Assembly: GCA_040437565.1 (NCBI GenBank)
Contig: JBDOQK010000051.1
Span: 1 to 64,000, forward strand
Source of the DNA: Albugo candida
Lineage: Eukaryota > Oomycota > Peronosporomycetes > Albuginales
Length of the DNA stretch: 64,000 nucleotides
Direction: 5' to 3'
Shown here: piece by piece, positions 10,701-21,699 of the stretch
How the letters are laid out: each line of letters starts with the position of its first letter
Position numbering within the stretch: the first letter of the stretch is position 1
Position numbers and translations under genes: made by a program
Notes under the pieces: model-generated
What the model was told of the DNA's origin: nothing
The model's database searches: none
Seen by the model: the letters and a program-made list of their open reading frames with translations, nothing else

Positions 10701-13310
10701 ACTTGTGTCGCATCTTTACTATCCCCACACACCGACTCGGGAAACGTATCGACATCATTGGCATATCCAAAGGCGAGGCAATCGGACGAGCTTGGAATAA
10801 ATTCGGATGATTACATACTTTACGCAATTGCATCAAAATGTTCATAAGACTCAGAAAATTTCCATTCGAATGACTCATAGCATTCCGTGTCCAACTTTGA
10901 GCGAGAAAGCCTTCATACAAACTCTGTTGTCTTCGCGATAATTTGCATGGGATCACATGTTCCACTTTTCGTGGAAGCTGTTTCGCGACGTCTTTCTTCA
11001 GTCGTCGAAGCACAAATGGTCGAATAATTCCATGAAGCTGATCCACAAGCGCATTATCGACATCTTTGGCATCGGAGCCTTCGACCATCCCATTCAATGG
11101 CTGTTGGAACCAGTACGTAAACTCCTTACGTGATGCGAATAAATGCGGCATCAGGAAATGCATCAAAGCCCACAGCTCTAAAATATGATTCTGTAGCGGT
11201 GTTCCGGTCAGTAAAAGGCGACGTTGGGAATGGAGTGTCAGTAATGTTTGCCATCGAAGCGATTTCCAATTTTTGATGTGATGTGCTTCGTCCAAAATCA
11301 CATAATACCATTTCTTCCGTTTGAAACAATGAGCGTCCTGCACGACCAATTGATAGCTCGTCACGCACACATGGAACGTATTGGGCTTACTCCATCCTTG
11401 TCGAAGGAGTTTACGTCGTTTTGCGGAGCCAAAGTACGTGAGGATCTTAAAGGCCGGACACCAGCGCTTCAGTTCCATTTCCCAATTCACAAGACAGCTC
11501 GTAGGCACAATGATCAAATGAGGTCCCCATAAATGATGCTCACACGCTAAATGCGCGAGCAATGTGATCGTTTGAATTGTTTTTCCGAGTCCCATTTCAT
11601 CGGCTAAGATGCCGTTAATGCGCTTCTCACACATTCGAATGAGCCACGCGACACCAGCGACTTGGTATTCGCGGAGATCGAGACGAGTTGTCAGGAGAAA
11701 TGGACGTTCCAATGAGTGGTTGGACCATACGTTGACAGGCTCTGTTTCGAGAAGTTGCGCGCGTAGTTGGTCTATGGGAAGCTCACTTTCCGCTTGAAGC
11801 ATTTTGACCTCGAAAGCTTGCTCCTTTTCATCGATTTCGCCTTCGTCAGAGCTCCATGTAGACTCCTTATCGTCGTCACTATCCAGCACGTAATCGTCGT
11901 TGTCAGAGGCTGAAGAGCAAGTGGAATTGGAAGATGGACGTTCTTGAAAGGTTGCGGCTAACGCGGAAGCGTACTGTTCGGTCTGTTGGACTAAAGTCTT
12001 TAGCTGACGATCCATTACGGTCTTTCGTATCTGATCGGCGTGGACTTTGTGTTGGAATTGAACGAGCTTATCAATCTTGCTCCAGAACCGTTTGATATCG
12101 CGGGCAATACGACCTGCTACACGCCTTTGTGCTTCCATTTCGATCTTTTCTTTACGAGCTGTTTGAGTCGCTCGTTTGCGATGAAAAGTGAGCAATGACG
12201 TGCTTAGTGTTCGGGCTGTTTTGCCTTTCCATTTTTGTTCCTGAGCGAAATCAGCAGCCATCCATTCCATTTCCTGCATGAGGTAATCACGGTGGTATTG
12301 CCCGCGTTCAAGGAGCGGATTTTCGCCGAAACGGAGACGTTTACGGCCGAGAAGACGACGATTTCCCGGTGTGGTCTGAGGNNNNNNNNNNNNNNNNNNN
12401 NNNNNNNNNNNNNNNNNNNNNNNNNNNNNNNNNNNNNNNNNNNNNNNNNNNNNNNNNNNNNNNNNNNNNNNNNNNNNNNNNCGTGGACTTTGTGTTGGAA
12501 TTGAACGAGCTTATCAATCTTGCTCCAGAACCGTTTGATATCGCGGGCAATACGACCTGCTACACGCCTTTGTGCTTCCATTTCGATCTTTTCTTTACGA
12601 GCTGTTTGAGTCGCTCGTTTGCGATGAAAAGTGAGCAATGACGTGCTTAGTGTTCGGGCTGTTTTGCCTTTCCATTTTTGTTCCTGAGCGAAATCAGCAG
12701 CCATCCATTCCATTTCCTGCATGAGGTAATCACGGTGGTATTGCCCGCGTTCAAGGAGCGGATTTTCGCCGAAACGGAGACGTTTACGGCCGAGAAGACG
12801 ACGATTTCCCGGTGTGGTCTGAGGATGTGATTGTTCTGTAAGCGCGCATTGCGGCGATTTCGCGGCGATACTGTCGGTCAAAGGCTTGTGAATGTCGTTG
12901 TGTATGGCTGAGGAAGGAGTGGTGCAAGTGCCAAGTGTCAATTCATTGAGACGAGTGAGAATTTGAGCTTTTCGTTGGGTCCAATGAGCCTGAAGATCGC
13001 ATACGGATGCTTTGGAAGGCGATTGTAGCGTGAAGGACGATGTTTCAGTGGCGATAGAGGAGAGGAGAGGACGATGGGGATGCTGGGGAGCGGATAGAGT
13101 GGTTTTGGAGGTGAGAGGGATGCGTATTGGCGTGTCAGATGCGAGTTTTGGGGACTCGGGAGATGGAATTTGACTTTTTTCGGCAATTGGAGTGCTTTCT
13201 GAAGCGTTTGAGAGCTTACGTTTATTTCTGCGACTTTGTCGACGATTAGGCAATCCTTTTGAGCTTTTTTTCGGATCGGAAGGAGCTTTGGAAGTTGCAG
13301 AATGCGGCAT
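7715..13310 (-). CDS. SWR1/INO80-type Snf2 ATPase fused to WW-like, F-box and right-handed beta-helix domains
   Basis: Start taken at the ATG 13308-13310; one 47-bp intron at 9885-9931 (GTAAGG...TTCCTGACGC...TGTAG) restores NLHGHTYFRLDGS. After removing the false duplication at 12039-12481 the protein is ~1701 residues. Domains in order: basic/Ser-rich N-terminus; HSA domain ~190-270 (EWMAADFAQEQKWK); acidic stretch ~320-345; Snf2 ATPase with DEMGLGKT at ~423-430, DEAHHIKNW at ~526 and LLLTGTPLQN; a long insertion between the two RecA lobes as in SWR1/INO80; lobe 2 with GGLGINLTGADTVI and QAQDRAHRIGQ; an acidic coiled region; a WW-like segment ~1274-1303 (RFYYNSDTKQAVWDPP); an F-box ~1319-1358 (LPSHVMLGILRYL...VRLVCRWW); parallel beta-helix repeats ~1376-1566 (GIFIAKSECQVIIRHNTI), the FBXO11-like arrangement. 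The ATPase half predicts nuclear histone-variant exchange or nucleosome remodelling; the C-terminal half predicts SCF recruitment. The fusion is continuous in one exon from lobe 2 to the stop. Confidence 0.9.
12039..12824. other. Assembly gap flanked by a false tandem duplication
   Basis: A 100-N run (12382-12481) is flanked by identical 343-bp blocks, 12039-12381 and 12482-12824. Both encode the same HSA-domain part of the remodeller. Removing one block plus the N run leaves the reading frame intact, so the gap is a contig-overlap artefact, not biology. Confidence 0.93.
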
Positions 13311-13392
13311 TTTAGATGACTTGAATGGGGATACTTTAAAGTCGTTTTTTGTTGTTTCTAAGCGGTTTGCGACCACATAAACCGTACGGATA

Positions 13393-13641
13393 TCAGCGTA
13401 AGGAATCGTGCGAATTCAATGATATGCTACAATGATATAGTGCGTTCTTGTAGCGCGAGTAATGAGCGAAGAAATAATGGCGGAATTTCGATAAAAATTC
13501 CCCCAAAAACCGATTTTGGGGTAAAGAATTGATCGTGGAGGCGGCTGTCCGTTTAGCGGGGCGCACATTATTTGGGGATACGTGGACAACGCTATTTGGA
13601 GAATATGGAACATTTTCATTCGTCATCCGACGTTTTGATTA
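13393..13641 (-). CDS. Short ambiguous coding candidate upstream of the remodeller
   Basis: On the minus strand an ATG at 13624-13626 opens 77 codons (MTNENVPYSPNSVVHVSPNN...) ending at 13393; the first ~40 residues are Asn/Ser/Pro-rich and could be an upstream exon of the remodeller, whose frame stays open upstream of its first ATG as far as ~13376. On the plus strand 13497-13641 reads KELIVEAAVRLAGRTLFGD and ends with a stop after RRFD, which also looks like real protein but has no start codon in frame. Only one of the two is likely to be expressed, and I cannot decide which. Confidence 0.3.
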
Positions 13642-13859
13642 GTGTCGAGTGCTTTTGCTTGCGCTATTCCTATGTCTTCTGGTGAGAGCGTATTGTTGAG
13701 AGCGATCGATGGAAACGATAGATGAGATTGAAACTCTCTCTGTAGAAATGGGAGGCAAGTACCATTCTCAACGATCAGTACATTGAACGCAATGCTTTGC
13801 ATCAAAACGACCTTAATTTCTGATTATGGATTTTGTGAAATTCGTATGCAAAGACTCTA

Positions 13860-14625
13860 TTAAATGAACGGGATACCGCTCACAGTGCGTCGCTTATACT
13901 CTGGGTACTCTTTGGGGAACAACACCATCAACGTCTCTTCCTCGTAAGGTATCCGGTCTTTAAAAAAGCCCCAAGACAACGCAATGTATAGAACGAAACA
14001 GATGGGATTTAAAAGAACGATTTGAGTGGCAATGCTCCAATAAAACCATCCCAGGTACGATGGGTGACGTACAAAGCGATACATCCCACTTGTGACCAGA
14101 AAATGATCGTCACGCTTTGAGAATTCAATTGTATGCGAAAAGTTGGAAGCTGCGGAAATCATCGCTGCAGTGCGACATGATTGGCCAAAAAGCAATAGGA
14201 TAAAACCACCAATGAGACAGTTGCGTTGAAATTCGTTTCCTTGCCGCTTATATGGAAAAATAGAGTATTCCACCCAAAATTCCAGACAGCTCGCGAAGAG
14301 AGCCAAATGATACGCTTGACTATGGTCCAGTATAAAGGCTATAACAGAATTGTCCTAGTTATATATCAGGATAACAGCAATTGGATGGCTCACATTCAAA
14401 CGACACGGTTGTTGGACGATAGGAAGCGGTCACAAGGAACTCTGTGAAATGGAAGAAACAGAGCGCAATCGCGTATATGGACCAACTGAGGATAACATAG
14501 TTTTCGGTATAGATGCAATAGAGTGATAGTGCAATGTGAAGAGCCATCAGAAAGCCCAAAAAGAATGCCGCAAGTGCCGTGCGACCCAAACCTGTGGCCG
14601 ATGTGAATTGCACGGATTGAAACAT
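13860..14625 (-). CDS. ICMT: Protein-S-isoprenylcysteine O-methyltransferase
   Basis: Two exons, 14625-14394 and 14338-13860, joined across a 55-bp intron 14339-14393 (GTGAGC...ATAACTAGG...TATAG). The splice reads TTVSFESFILDHSQAYHLAL, the conserved family block around the fourth helix. Total 236 residues, normal for ICMT/Ste14. The catalytic C-terminus is intact: SGMYRFVRHPSYLGWFYW (S-adenosylmethionine and methyl-acceptor region, RHPxYxG motif) and EEETLMVLFPKEYPEYKRR (E..L...F...Y..Y motif). Several helices are visible (LAAFFLGFLMALHIALSLYC, LIGGFILLLFGQSCRTAAM, IVLLNPICFVLYIALSWGFF). The enzyme methylates the carboxyl group of prenylated CaaX proteins such as Ras/Rho GTPases in the ER membrane. 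The ATG at 14625 gives a normal N-terminus; the frame is open a little further upstream without ATG. Confidence 0.93.
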
Positions 14626-14960
14626 CTTAAAATAGTGTGTCACATCATTTGAAGTACTATCTGAATCAGGAATATTTCAGCTTCTACAGCACGAACCATG
14701 CATACATTGGTGTGAAAGAGTTGCGTGTCAAGCGTTTGCACACTACTTTAGGATTTCAAACNNNNNNNNNNNNNNNNNNNNNNNNNNNNNNNNNNNNNNN
14801 NNNNNNNNNNNNNNNNNNNNNNNNNNNNNNNNNNNNNNNNNNNNNNNNNNNNNNNNNNNNNCATGCATACATTGGTGTGAAAGAGTTGCGTGTCAAGCGT
14901 TTGCACACTACTTTAGGATTTCAAACTGTTGACAATTAGTGAGCTGTTTCTCGCTTTCAA
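14626..14960. other. ICMT upstream region with assembly gap and false duplication
   Basis: A 100-N run (14762-14861) is flanked by identical 65-bp blocks, 14697-14761 and 14862-14926, again a contig-end artefact. The rest is the promoter side of the ICMT gene. Confidence 0.85.
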
Positions 14961-17900
14961 AGTGTTTGTCCGTCCGACTTTGGGAATCGCGTGACTAAAG
15001 AGAATGATTGTATCATATATATATAGACAACAGTTTGTGGAAGGCTTCCGTCCTCTTAAATTGCTTTTACTATTATACCCACTGAGAATGCGAAAGCTAA
15101 TTTGATGACAAGTGCCTCAATACACAATGGTAGCAATTAGGAGTATCGTGGCAGACACATTCACAACACAGTGCGTAAGGAAAGCCGTCACAGCTATCTA
15201 ATGGCTGGCGGAGATTGAGCTGAATTGTGATTCATCTCCGTGCGTGCGATTACTACACAGTACGATACTCCGCCTTGTTGATTACATTTTCGAGTATGTA
15301 CCGCTTTGATCGAACCACTAATTTTTATCATGACAGCAGATGAAACTTTATGTCTCTTTAAAATCCCATTAGAGAGATTTGCGTCCGCGGAATTACTTTC
15401 ATTCAAACGATTTATATCATCCATTCCTAATGATACACTATCAGCTGTGATCTTATTTTTGGAATCGAAGCGCCTTTTCCTCTTCACTCAGGAACGCACA
15501 TGTCGTATTCGAAGAACATATCTACCACCTGCACTCGGAGACCTGATAATCGGTGCTCTATCTGCTCTATTGAAATGATGTCTCACCTAAAAGAGCATGC
15601 AAATTCGAGATTTTCGATCCGTGATATCGCTTTACACCAAGTGATATTGTGACGACTCAAATGTCTGTTCAATGTTTACATCTGAAAAGTATATTGAAGC
15701 CGCTTTCCACGAAGAGAATTTGCCATTTCTTCGTGACTCGAATTGCTTCAAAAATGCAATACAATTGATGAGCATATTCAAAGATTGTCTAAGGATGGTC
15801 GATAATATCCAGCTGAGTGAGTTTTGCATGATTGATTTACGCGGAACTGAGGACACATTACGAGAGAAATTTCGATGCAGACTTGACACCGAGCCTCAAC
15901 ATACATTGTATGTCATAAGGAATGTTGTCGATTCAATATTCGATCACCCGTGTAAATACCTGACCGGCTGAGCACATGAAAGTATTTCTTGTTTGCCATT
16001 AAAAATAGGTCAACGTATTCCATTGCTTTGGTAAGAAAGAAAGCTAATTCAGTTCCGAAGTACCGTCGCTTTAGGAAAAAAATCTGTGATATGAGTTTGT
16101 ACGAGCTGACTCTTTACACTATCTTCTATTGTTATTTGGGAGCATTGAGCAATTGAGAAAACTCATGATTGACCCCATCCTTAGACAAGCTTCAAAGACC
16201 TTTACGTTCAAGCCAATTCGGAATGCTTTAGCCAAACGTGCGACCTCATGGAAAGCAATTGTGGCAAAAGTGCCATACACCCGACCGCTTTCTAGCCTGG
16301 TTGCAAGAACTCCGACTAGAATTCTCAGCTAGTAGAGGCTTGAGATAGAGTAGGAAGAATTAAACAATATTAATACAAGTGGATAGCACATTATTACAAC
16401 GCCGTCGCCATCATATATCACAAGCAGAGCCTGAAGGAAAAAAAGTGTCGAAATCCTTTCAAAATATCGTAATGAAAGCCATCTTATATGTATCACCGAA
16501 GCTGTGCACTTCTTTCAATCGCAGGCATTTGATTGAGAATTGCAATCGTGTATAGTTTTGAATTTTCATTCCGCCTCCTCTACTCCCTAACGTATGCTCT
16601 TTCTGCCCAATATATCCAGCTCGTACACTGTAGTCATCCTCAATGCGTTCGCTATCTGATCGAAATCGTAAGTAGCTGTATTACGTCAAACCCGTGAGAA
16701 ATCAGAACATTAGGATATGACTATCAAGGTTGAGACACATGATCTTCAAATCCCCTAATTTATGAAGGTTCTATACAGATCAACTTTATGAATTTTATGT
16801 TCCTACTCTCATCACATATTTGCTAGCGCAATACTACGCTATGATCTCCAGTACTCGCATACAGTTCGTGCACCTGATTGATGTGCTACGTCCTTCCGTG
16901 CCGGTTGTCACTGAACCATTCCACTAATCTTGAAGAACATGCGACCAATAGCATGTCCGTGTCAGGACCATCGCAAAACCACAATAGCGGCGCACTGATC
17001 ACTGAAGCTCTGCCAATAGTACTAGAACAGCTATGGTTCGAGCGCGCTAAATCGAATAATGATGCCTCCAAAGAACTCGTGGGTATACAACACTCAAACT
17101 CCCTATTCAATAGTGCTCTCCATCTTACTGTTGTATTCTTTCATCCGGCGCGATCTTCATTGAACTATCGTATATTTACTGGGTCTTTTAGGGGAGTCAG
17201 ATATATATAAATGATTCCTAAGTCTGACCAAATGTCAAGTGACTCGTGAGTCGCGATCGTGTTCTTTTAAAGAGAACAATAAAGCATTTATGTAAATGCT
17301 CGTTACGAATCCTCGTCATGTATCTCGCATGCATGATCTCGTGTTTGGTTACGCTCGGTTTAAAAGAAGCGCTGAAATGCATTGATGCATGTGACTTTAG
17401 TTTGAAAATCGTTTCCTAGTCTAGATTCAGTCAAGTTGAACGCATCATATATTATGTCGGCACTCGATTCATGAGGCGATTCTTTCCTGGAGATGATTTA
17501 ATTTACAGCAATTTGAGCATTTATTGATCTTCATCGTACTTGATAAGCCTAATAAACGTCTTGGCGTTCAGAATAGATAAGCGCGGCTTGGTCGATAAGG
17601 TATCCAATATACTTGAAATATTCGTGCCACCACCTCCCCACTTTGAACGAACTTGCGCCATAATAGTGATCTTATAGCACGCTGGAATCCTGATTTCGAT
17701 CACCCTCAAAGTGATGAACATGTTTCTCAGAATAGGAGTATCTTTTGGGGTTTGTGCATAAACACAAGCAAAATAAAGCCACCACGTGCTCGATTTCTGC
17801 AAAGATTTGTATTCACGCACTCTTTTGCTCTCACCATTCAAAACCTCGTTTTCCGTGTCTCAATTTCCTTCGCCTTGAAGAAAGCATATTCCGCGAGTAA

Positions 17901-18759
17901 TCTAGAGTCATTTCGGCTTTCAGTCACCATTCATAAAGCTAATATATCTTCTCTGTTTTATTGCCTACTTCTTCATAACCTTGGTGCGTCCGAATATGGC
18001 ATCATTCTTCATACTCGTCCGCAATGCACTGCATTAGGATTCTTTCTGGTACGCTGTCAGTATGCAATTCGGTTTGTCGATAAGAGTCGAAGAAAAGACA
18101 GAGGATGAAAATCAATAAAGCTACTAAACAGATATTTGATTCGTCGGTACGTGTCGCGCTCAAGAAATGCTCTGAGAGCGAACGCCTGAAATGACTGTAT
18201 TCCCACTGCAGCAAATCTTAGTATACAATTACAATCGATTGAGCAAAACACACGGTCACGTCTGTGTACTGAGCTTTAAAGCTTACTGTAATTGTTCAAG
18301 TGTGGGTGTTCTTTAATCGCATGTACATGATACAACTGTTGACACCAGCCAACACTGATATATCTATTAGTTTTGCTTTGGATGTTGTATAGAGACGGCA
18401 GCTCGATGCAGCAACATATTACACACTTAGACATAAATAAAGCAAATGATATATTAAATACCAGACGAATACCAACTATCACTTCCGTCTCAAATGTTGA
18501 TGTATAGTCAAGTCGTGATCGTTAAACAATCAAAACGGTCTGAGTTACAGTATCCACTCATGTAGAGTTACCGAATAATTGTGTCGTCTTTCGCTGATAA
18601 GCTTTCCATAATTCTTAAATTTGAGACTGAACTTTTCACATTCAGTCATTTCAAGGGCTGTTCATTGACTCTAATTCGCTTTTGTTGCTTACATTTAGTT
18701 TAGCCATTGACTGTCGCTTTTGACATCCATCTTAGCATACTCAATTCGGGAAACGTGAA
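14961..18759. other. Gene-poor stretch with only weak or decayed reading frames
   Basis: I find no gene I can name. The best pieces are: minus 15487-15194, 97 codons without a start ATG, beginning with a basic nuclear-signal-like KRKRRFDSKNK and containing LNESNSADANLSNGILKRHK; plus 15672-15971, 99 codons with ATG (FTSEKYIEAAFHEENLPFL), no recognised domain; plus ~16260-16335, a short protein-like run TPDRFLAWLQELRLEFSA with stops on either side; minus 17841-17521. These look like fragments of old genes. The 3' part (18500-18759) is the upstream region of the first CCG gene. Confidence 0.4.
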
Positions 18760-20865
18760 ATGCTTTATTTCAGAGTATTCGCACTATTCCTCACCACACC
18801 GATATCGATAGGGTCGCCCAGTCAGATAACCTCTCATTCTGGAATCTTTAATTTGACACCCTCACGTGATGGAGATTATTCTGGGTGCCATCATTGTCTT
18901 GTCAGCTCAATGGGGGTCAAGCAGATACATTTACTTCAAGCAAACAGTGCATTTAGACTCTATTGGATTGAGAGCCCTTCAAATGATTTAGGAGCGTTTA
19001 TTTCTTTTTGCAACAACTTATGGAATTGCGTGTTGTCAGATCATTTAGAGAAAACGCACCGCCCCAATTTCTCTGTGAAGATTTACAAAGCAATAACATC
19101 TTCTCATGATTTTGGAGATCTTCATTTACTAGCGAACTTGATGCATGAAGAGATGTTAAAGGAGTCCGATGGATCGATTACATCTTTGAAAGACAGGAAA
19201 CACGATGTTTCATCATTTATTTCGAAAGGATCATCTGAAATCCCAATCTTCTTCTGGAATGACTACTCGAATAGAGATGCAATACTACTGGAACGGCTTG
19301 ATAGAAAAGATCGAGTCGTTTCCAATATGTCTTTAACGGCCGTATCAAATTCGAAGATGCGAAATGACGACCATGCAAGTACAACATACAGCGAAGCTGT
19401 AAAATCATCGATGCGATGTATGTTTACCCGCTTCAAACCACAAGAGGCTGTTTGCCGGGAGTGTTTGGCTATGCACAGCAAATGGTTCGTTGTTCGCTCA
19501 TTTCACCTCAGACACAATTCAAACGAAAGATCAGGTGAAGTTTCTGTTTTTCTAAGTAGCTATTTATCTTCAGATATTGTTACCAACTGCCAAAAAAGAT
19601 TTTGCCCGGACATTATCAGCTTGGATCTACTCTATTGTCGAAGAATTCACGACATCTTTCTCATAAAGCATCAACTCGAAGAAGCTGAGAATATTATGGA
19701 ACTAAGAGAAGTACAGCAGGTCCTAGAGAATATTGCATACAAGAGAATGGCACGACGCCATCTGCTAAAGCAGAAGTTCTCAGCAGCGACCATAGCTGCG
19801 GAAAGCATCGACATACTACATGGAGAAGAAATAGTTTGTATCAAAGTAAGGACAATGCCGCAAAACAGATGGCGATGTATCAGCTGTATTATCAAAGATA
19901 TGAAAGGATATCGTTTGATGATCACTTCGTCTCTATACATTTCGCTGGTTTTCTCGAATTCTATCAACTTGAAGTCGCCATGTTATTCATGCAGGGTGGT
20001 AGAGGTGCTGCAGCTGGATGATTGCCGACAAGATATTGCTAATCATCTCATGAGCATAGAAGTATACTCAAAGCCTGCACATCTAGATATGCTCAATGAG
20101 TTGGATAAAAGTTGTCTTGTGTTGTATCACATCAAATCAGAGACAAAACGTTGTTTTTTCTGCATAAAGCTGTATTTGGCCATGGAAGACCAAGTAATAC
20201 TGATCCGAAGATCTCCTTCATTACTTGATACTTCAAAATGTAAATCAAAACCGACCCCGGGAGCTCTCAGAGAACTGTTTTCAAAGTGTGTTCAAAAGGA
20301 TAAATGTATCAGGATTCAAAACGTCCCCTATCATTTCTGTGCTGCTCATCAAAAATACACAAATACGCGTTCGAGTGAAAGAACGCACACCAACATATTT
20401 CTACAGAATCACATCCCTGTAGGGTTTTGGCCTCCTCTAGCAAGCGAGATTTCTCGAAGCATGAATATCTTCACACCAGAAAAAAGTCTTATGCCTCATG
20501 CAGGGCCAGCACGTGAGTCAGAAATTTGGCCAGCTTTGAGCAGCATCGCGCTAGTGGAGTTTGAATACGCGGCTAATAAAGCGTATGACTGCCTAGAATG
20601 CTTAGTAGAACACACAAAGGTTTATTTCTTTTACAGGAGCGAACTCGTACCCAAGGGATATGTATGGATGCTTCCGGCAGCATCGTCCATTCTATCACAA
20701 TGCCTGGGAAAGCATTGCTCATGTCTTTTTAATACTGAAAAAGGAATGCAAACGAGGCGGCCCGTTGGACTGCGTCAAGTGACGAATGAAGACATCAAAT
20801 CTTCAATCGGGATCTTTGATGATATTTCATACAAGCTGACCGAGAAGGATATATTTCGAGATTAA
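18760..20865 (+). CDS. CCG-class secreted effector candidate, copy 1 (five CX2C modules)
   Basis: Intact 701-residue frame. Residues 1-19 form a signal peptide (MLYFRVFALFLTTPISIGS). The class-defining CX2CX5G is at Cys43, Cys46 and Gly52 (CHHCLVSSMG). Beyond that single motif, the protein has five comparable cysteine modules: C43/C46 with C84/C90; C232/C235 with C277/C282; C373/C376 with C408/C411; C465/C468 with C510/C516; C611/C614 with C648/C653. Each CX2C is preceded by a short beta-like strand and followed by an aliphatic residue and alternating hydrophobic positions. A helical link near 305-335 (LREVQQVLENIAYKRMARR) and the motifs GFWPPL (~555) and RRPVGL (~666) are shared with copies 2 and 3. 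CCG proteins are described as an expanded candidate effector class in Albugo; their molecular function is unknown. Not in an operon; surrounding DNA is gene-poor. Confidence 0.85.
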   Translation: MLYFRVFALFLTTPISIGSPSQITSHSGIFNLTPSRDGDYSGCHHCLVSSMGVKQIHLLQANSAFRLYWIESPSNDLGAFISFCNNLWNCVLSDHLEKTHRPNFSVKIYKAITSSHDFGDLHLLANLMHEEMLKESDGSITSLKDRKHDVSSFISKGSSEIPIFFWNDYSNRDAILLERLDRKDRVVSNMSLTAVSNSKMRNDDHASTTYSEAVKSSMRCMFTRFKPQEAVCRECLAMHSKWFVVRSFHLRHNSNERSGEVSVFLSSYLSSDIVTNCQKRFCPDIISLDLLYCRRIHDIFLIKHQLEEAENIMELREVQQVLENIAYKRMARRHLLKQKFSAATIAAESIDILHGEEIVCIKVRTMPQNRWRCISCIIKDMKGYRLMITSSLYISLVFSNSINLKSPCYSCRVVEVLQLDDCRQDIANHLMSIEVYSKPAHLDMLNELDKSCLVLYHIKSETKRCFFCIKLYLAMEDQVILIRRSPSLLDTSKCKSKPTPGALRELFSKCVQKDKCIRIQNVPYHFCAAHQKYTNTRSSERTHTNIFLQNHIPVGFWPPLASEISRSMNIFTPEKSLMPHAGPARESEIWPALSSIALVEFEYAANKAYDCLECLVEHTKVYFFYRSELVPKGYVWMLPAASSILSQCLGKHCSCLFNTEKGMQTRRPVGLRQVTNEDIKSSIGIFDDISYKLTEKDIFRD

Positions 20866-21690
20866 CCAATCTAGTACATGTCTTGAATCAGATTTCTGGA
20901 GGGCAGAACATAATGGGTTGCAAGTTTGTTCTGGAAAGTTAAGCCAGATTAAGACGATTGATGAAAGCCGATAGCTATTCATTTTATGTGGCCTTTAGTA
21001 GCGTGGGGATTTGTGCGAAATTGGTCGAGATTACTATTCTTATCAACGAGCGTCTCTACAGCAATCTGAACGCAAGCGATAGCAGAGATAAGAATACTAC
21101 TACGATTCTCTTGACCACGTTATCTGCATGAAAAGAGTATATGACGTATTTACTGAATTTCCGTAACATCTACCCACTAGCGGCTAGGATTCAGACTTAG
21201 AGCAGAACACGATACATTTATTTACCATGGCTGTACAAAAAAAATTTACAAATAATCGCTGGAAACCGAATAATCAAAACTTGCAGAATAAAAAAGATAA
21301 TGCGCGAATTCCATTCACAATTGGAGATGTTTATATCATCTTATTTGGCTGAAGTCAAGAAGCATTGCTGTGGGCAGTAATTCATGCCTTCTCTTAGCTG
21401 TCAAAAATGCTCTGATGCATTTTCGAGCATTATGTGAGCTCTCTTCAATAAATGCCCTGCTTTTATGACGACACTTTTGTCTGCATCCTTACTTCAACCT
21501 CAACAGCTTGCATCTATTGTTTTTTCGAGTTACAAATGATCTTGTGAGTATGAAGAGATATGATACTTAGTAGAGTCAAAAAGCAAAGATATTAGATCCA
21601 GAAGCTTCCATACAGGTGCCACCTTCTTTTCAAGTTTCTTCCTGCCCAACCGTTTGACCATTATGTGATTGTATCCTCGAAATTGGAATA
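20866..21690. other. Non-coding spacer downstream of CCG copy 1
   Basis: AT-rich, no open frame of note on either strand, no inverted terminal repeats found by eye. Confidence 0.5.
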
Positions 21691-21699
21691 TTTTCCCTT

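Noticed and set aside
12204-12640. Apparent tandem duplication inside the remodeller N-terminus
   Set aside because: The two blocks are identical over 343 bp and separated by exactly 100 N; an assembly artefact explains it better than a biological repeat.
17521-18108. Overlapping frames on both strands (106 minus, 151 plus codons)
   Set aside because: Neither shows domains, a signal peptide or neighbours in support; both may be chance frames in AT-rich DNA.
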